64,000 nt of DNA from CAVPJC01 sp963705155. GTDB taxonomy: Bacteria > Chloroflexota > Anaerolineae > Anaerolineales > UBA4823. The position numbers and the translations under genes were made by a program. Location: positions 124,001 through 188,000 of the forward strand of contig CAVPJC010000014.1 of the NCBI GenBank assembly GCA_963705155.1. The letters are read 5' to 3'. Every line of letters starts with the position of its first letter. Positions within the stretch are counted from its first letter, which is position 1. This document shows, piece after piece, positions 63,284 through 64,000 of this stretch. The notes below the pieces were generated by a model. That model was not told the DNA's origin, searched no databases, and worked only from the letters and a program-made list of their open reading frames with translations.

Positions 63284-64000
63284 TGAACACTGAATGGCGA
63301 CGTTTTGCACCGTATGGGCTATATCTTGCTTTGGTGGCTGCGCTGGCGGCAGGTATCATATATATTATTCAACGTGAATGGAACCTTTACCTGCAGATCA
63401 GCCTGGGATTGGTCGTGCTTGGGCTGGCTATTTTTGCGCTTCTTGATCCCAAGAAAGTGCGTGAACTACTCACGGGTCGTCAAGCCCGCTACGGCAGCAA
63501 TTCTCTGGTGATGATCGTGGCATTTATTGGCATTTTGGTGGTGGTTAACTATCTCGGCTACCAAAATTCAAAACGCTGGGACCTGACCGAGGATAAAGAG
63601 AATACGCTGGCGGAGGAGAGCCTGAATACCTTAAAAAGTCTGCCAGAACCGGTGGTTGCTCAGGCATTCTTTTCGGTGCGTATTTCACCAGAGGCGGCAA
63701 AAGGTTTGTTGGAGCAGTACAAATTCGAAAGCAATGGGAAATTCGATTACAAATTCATCGATCCAGAAGGTGATCCACTGGCTGCCCAGGAGGCCAAAAT
63801 CACTCAAGACGGCACGGTGGTGCTCCGGATGGGCAACCGTCTCGAAAGGGTGTCCCTGGTAAGTGAAAAGGAAATTACAGCAGCTATGGTGCGCCTGTTG
63901 AGCAATGATACCCGGGCGGTCTATTCTTAACCGGGCACGGGGAGCGAGACCTGAATGGCACTAACCCTGAGGCATATTCGAGCGCGCGCCAGGTTCTGGA
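63283..64000 (+). CDS. GldG-like ABC auxiliary protein (partial, frameshifted)
   Basis: The 5' part of a Gldg-family membrane protein. ATG 63283 overlaps the permease stop. Two helices lie in the first 60 residues and another near residue 82 (NSLVMIVAFIGILVVVNYLG), followed by the extracytoplasmic domain DLTEDKENTLAEESLNTLKSLPEPVVAQAFFS. A TAA appears at 63928-63930; adding one T at 63924-63925 gives VYFLTGHGERDLNGTNPEAYSSARQVL, which runs to the window end. The gene continues past 64000. Confidence 0.83.

Noticed and set aside
1..64000. Insertion sequences, prophage or integrative elements
   Set aside because: No transposase, integrase, terminal repeats or phage genes were found, so the duplicated acyltransferase and DAHP synthase genes are paralogs and not mobile copies.

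Overview
The window reads as a chromosomal piece of an Anaerolineae-like Chloroflexota bacterium, probably a metagenome or draft assembly. This is inferred from gene content and style: a K+-independent H+-pyrophosphatase, the B12-binding radical SAM / DUF2344 pair, a very long acidic TPR + helix-hairpin-helix protein, GldA/F/G-like ABC genes and a fused AroK-AroB. No rRNA or marker gene fixes the taxonomy.

Region 1 (1-40452, + strand) is a large envelope polysaccharide or glycolipid locus. Its core is glycosyltransferases of the GT4, GT2 and GT39 types, a polyprenyl-phosphate sugar transferase, a Wzy/O-antigen-ligase-like protein, an NDP-sugar epimerase and a Wzc-like tyrosine kinase. Three carrier-protein modules are embedded in it. 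Module A (4921-10274) is an acyl-CoA dehydrogenase, an amino-acid-type adenylation enzyme, a free-standing PCP and two AT3 membrane acyltransferases. It resembles the PltE/PltF/PltL cassette that turns proline into pyrrole-2-carboxyl-PCP. Module B (10314-18125) is a second DAHP synthase, a chorismate lyase (4-hydroxybenzoate formation), an aldehyde dehydrogenase, a PaaK-type aryl-CoA ligase, an ACP, a FAAL-like ligase and an AT3 acyltransferase. Module C (24695-29547) is an ACP, an acyl-AMP ligase, an asparagine-synthase-type amidotransferase and an NAD-synthetase-like protein. The simplest reading is that the locus makes a glycan esterified with aryl or heteroaryl acids, an arrangement I do not recognise as a described system.

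Region 2 (40625-49816, + strand) is a complete aromatic operon: aroH, aroF, tyrA, aroA, aroE, an aminotransferase, aroC, aroKB and aroQ. A consensus promoter (TTGACA-17-TACAAT) drives it. The leader encodes a 25-residue peptide with the core FFYFAWVYYGY, followed by mutually exclusive hairpins and an intrinsic terminator, which is a classical transcription attenuator apparently sensing Phe, Tyr and Trp.

Region 3 (49878-61285, - strand) carries tRNA-Arg(CCG), a PrsW protease, DUF2344, a radical SAM protein, ndk, the TPR/HhH protein and hppA. Region 4 (61408-64000, + strand) is a divergent ABC export operon cut by the window end.

Caution: at least twelve genes, many of them housekeeping, are broken by one-base indels (mostly in homopolymers) or by an in-frame TAA. 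Reading frames rejoin perfectly when one base is added or removed, so most are probably sequencing or assembly errors. I give full-length spans and mark each lesion.
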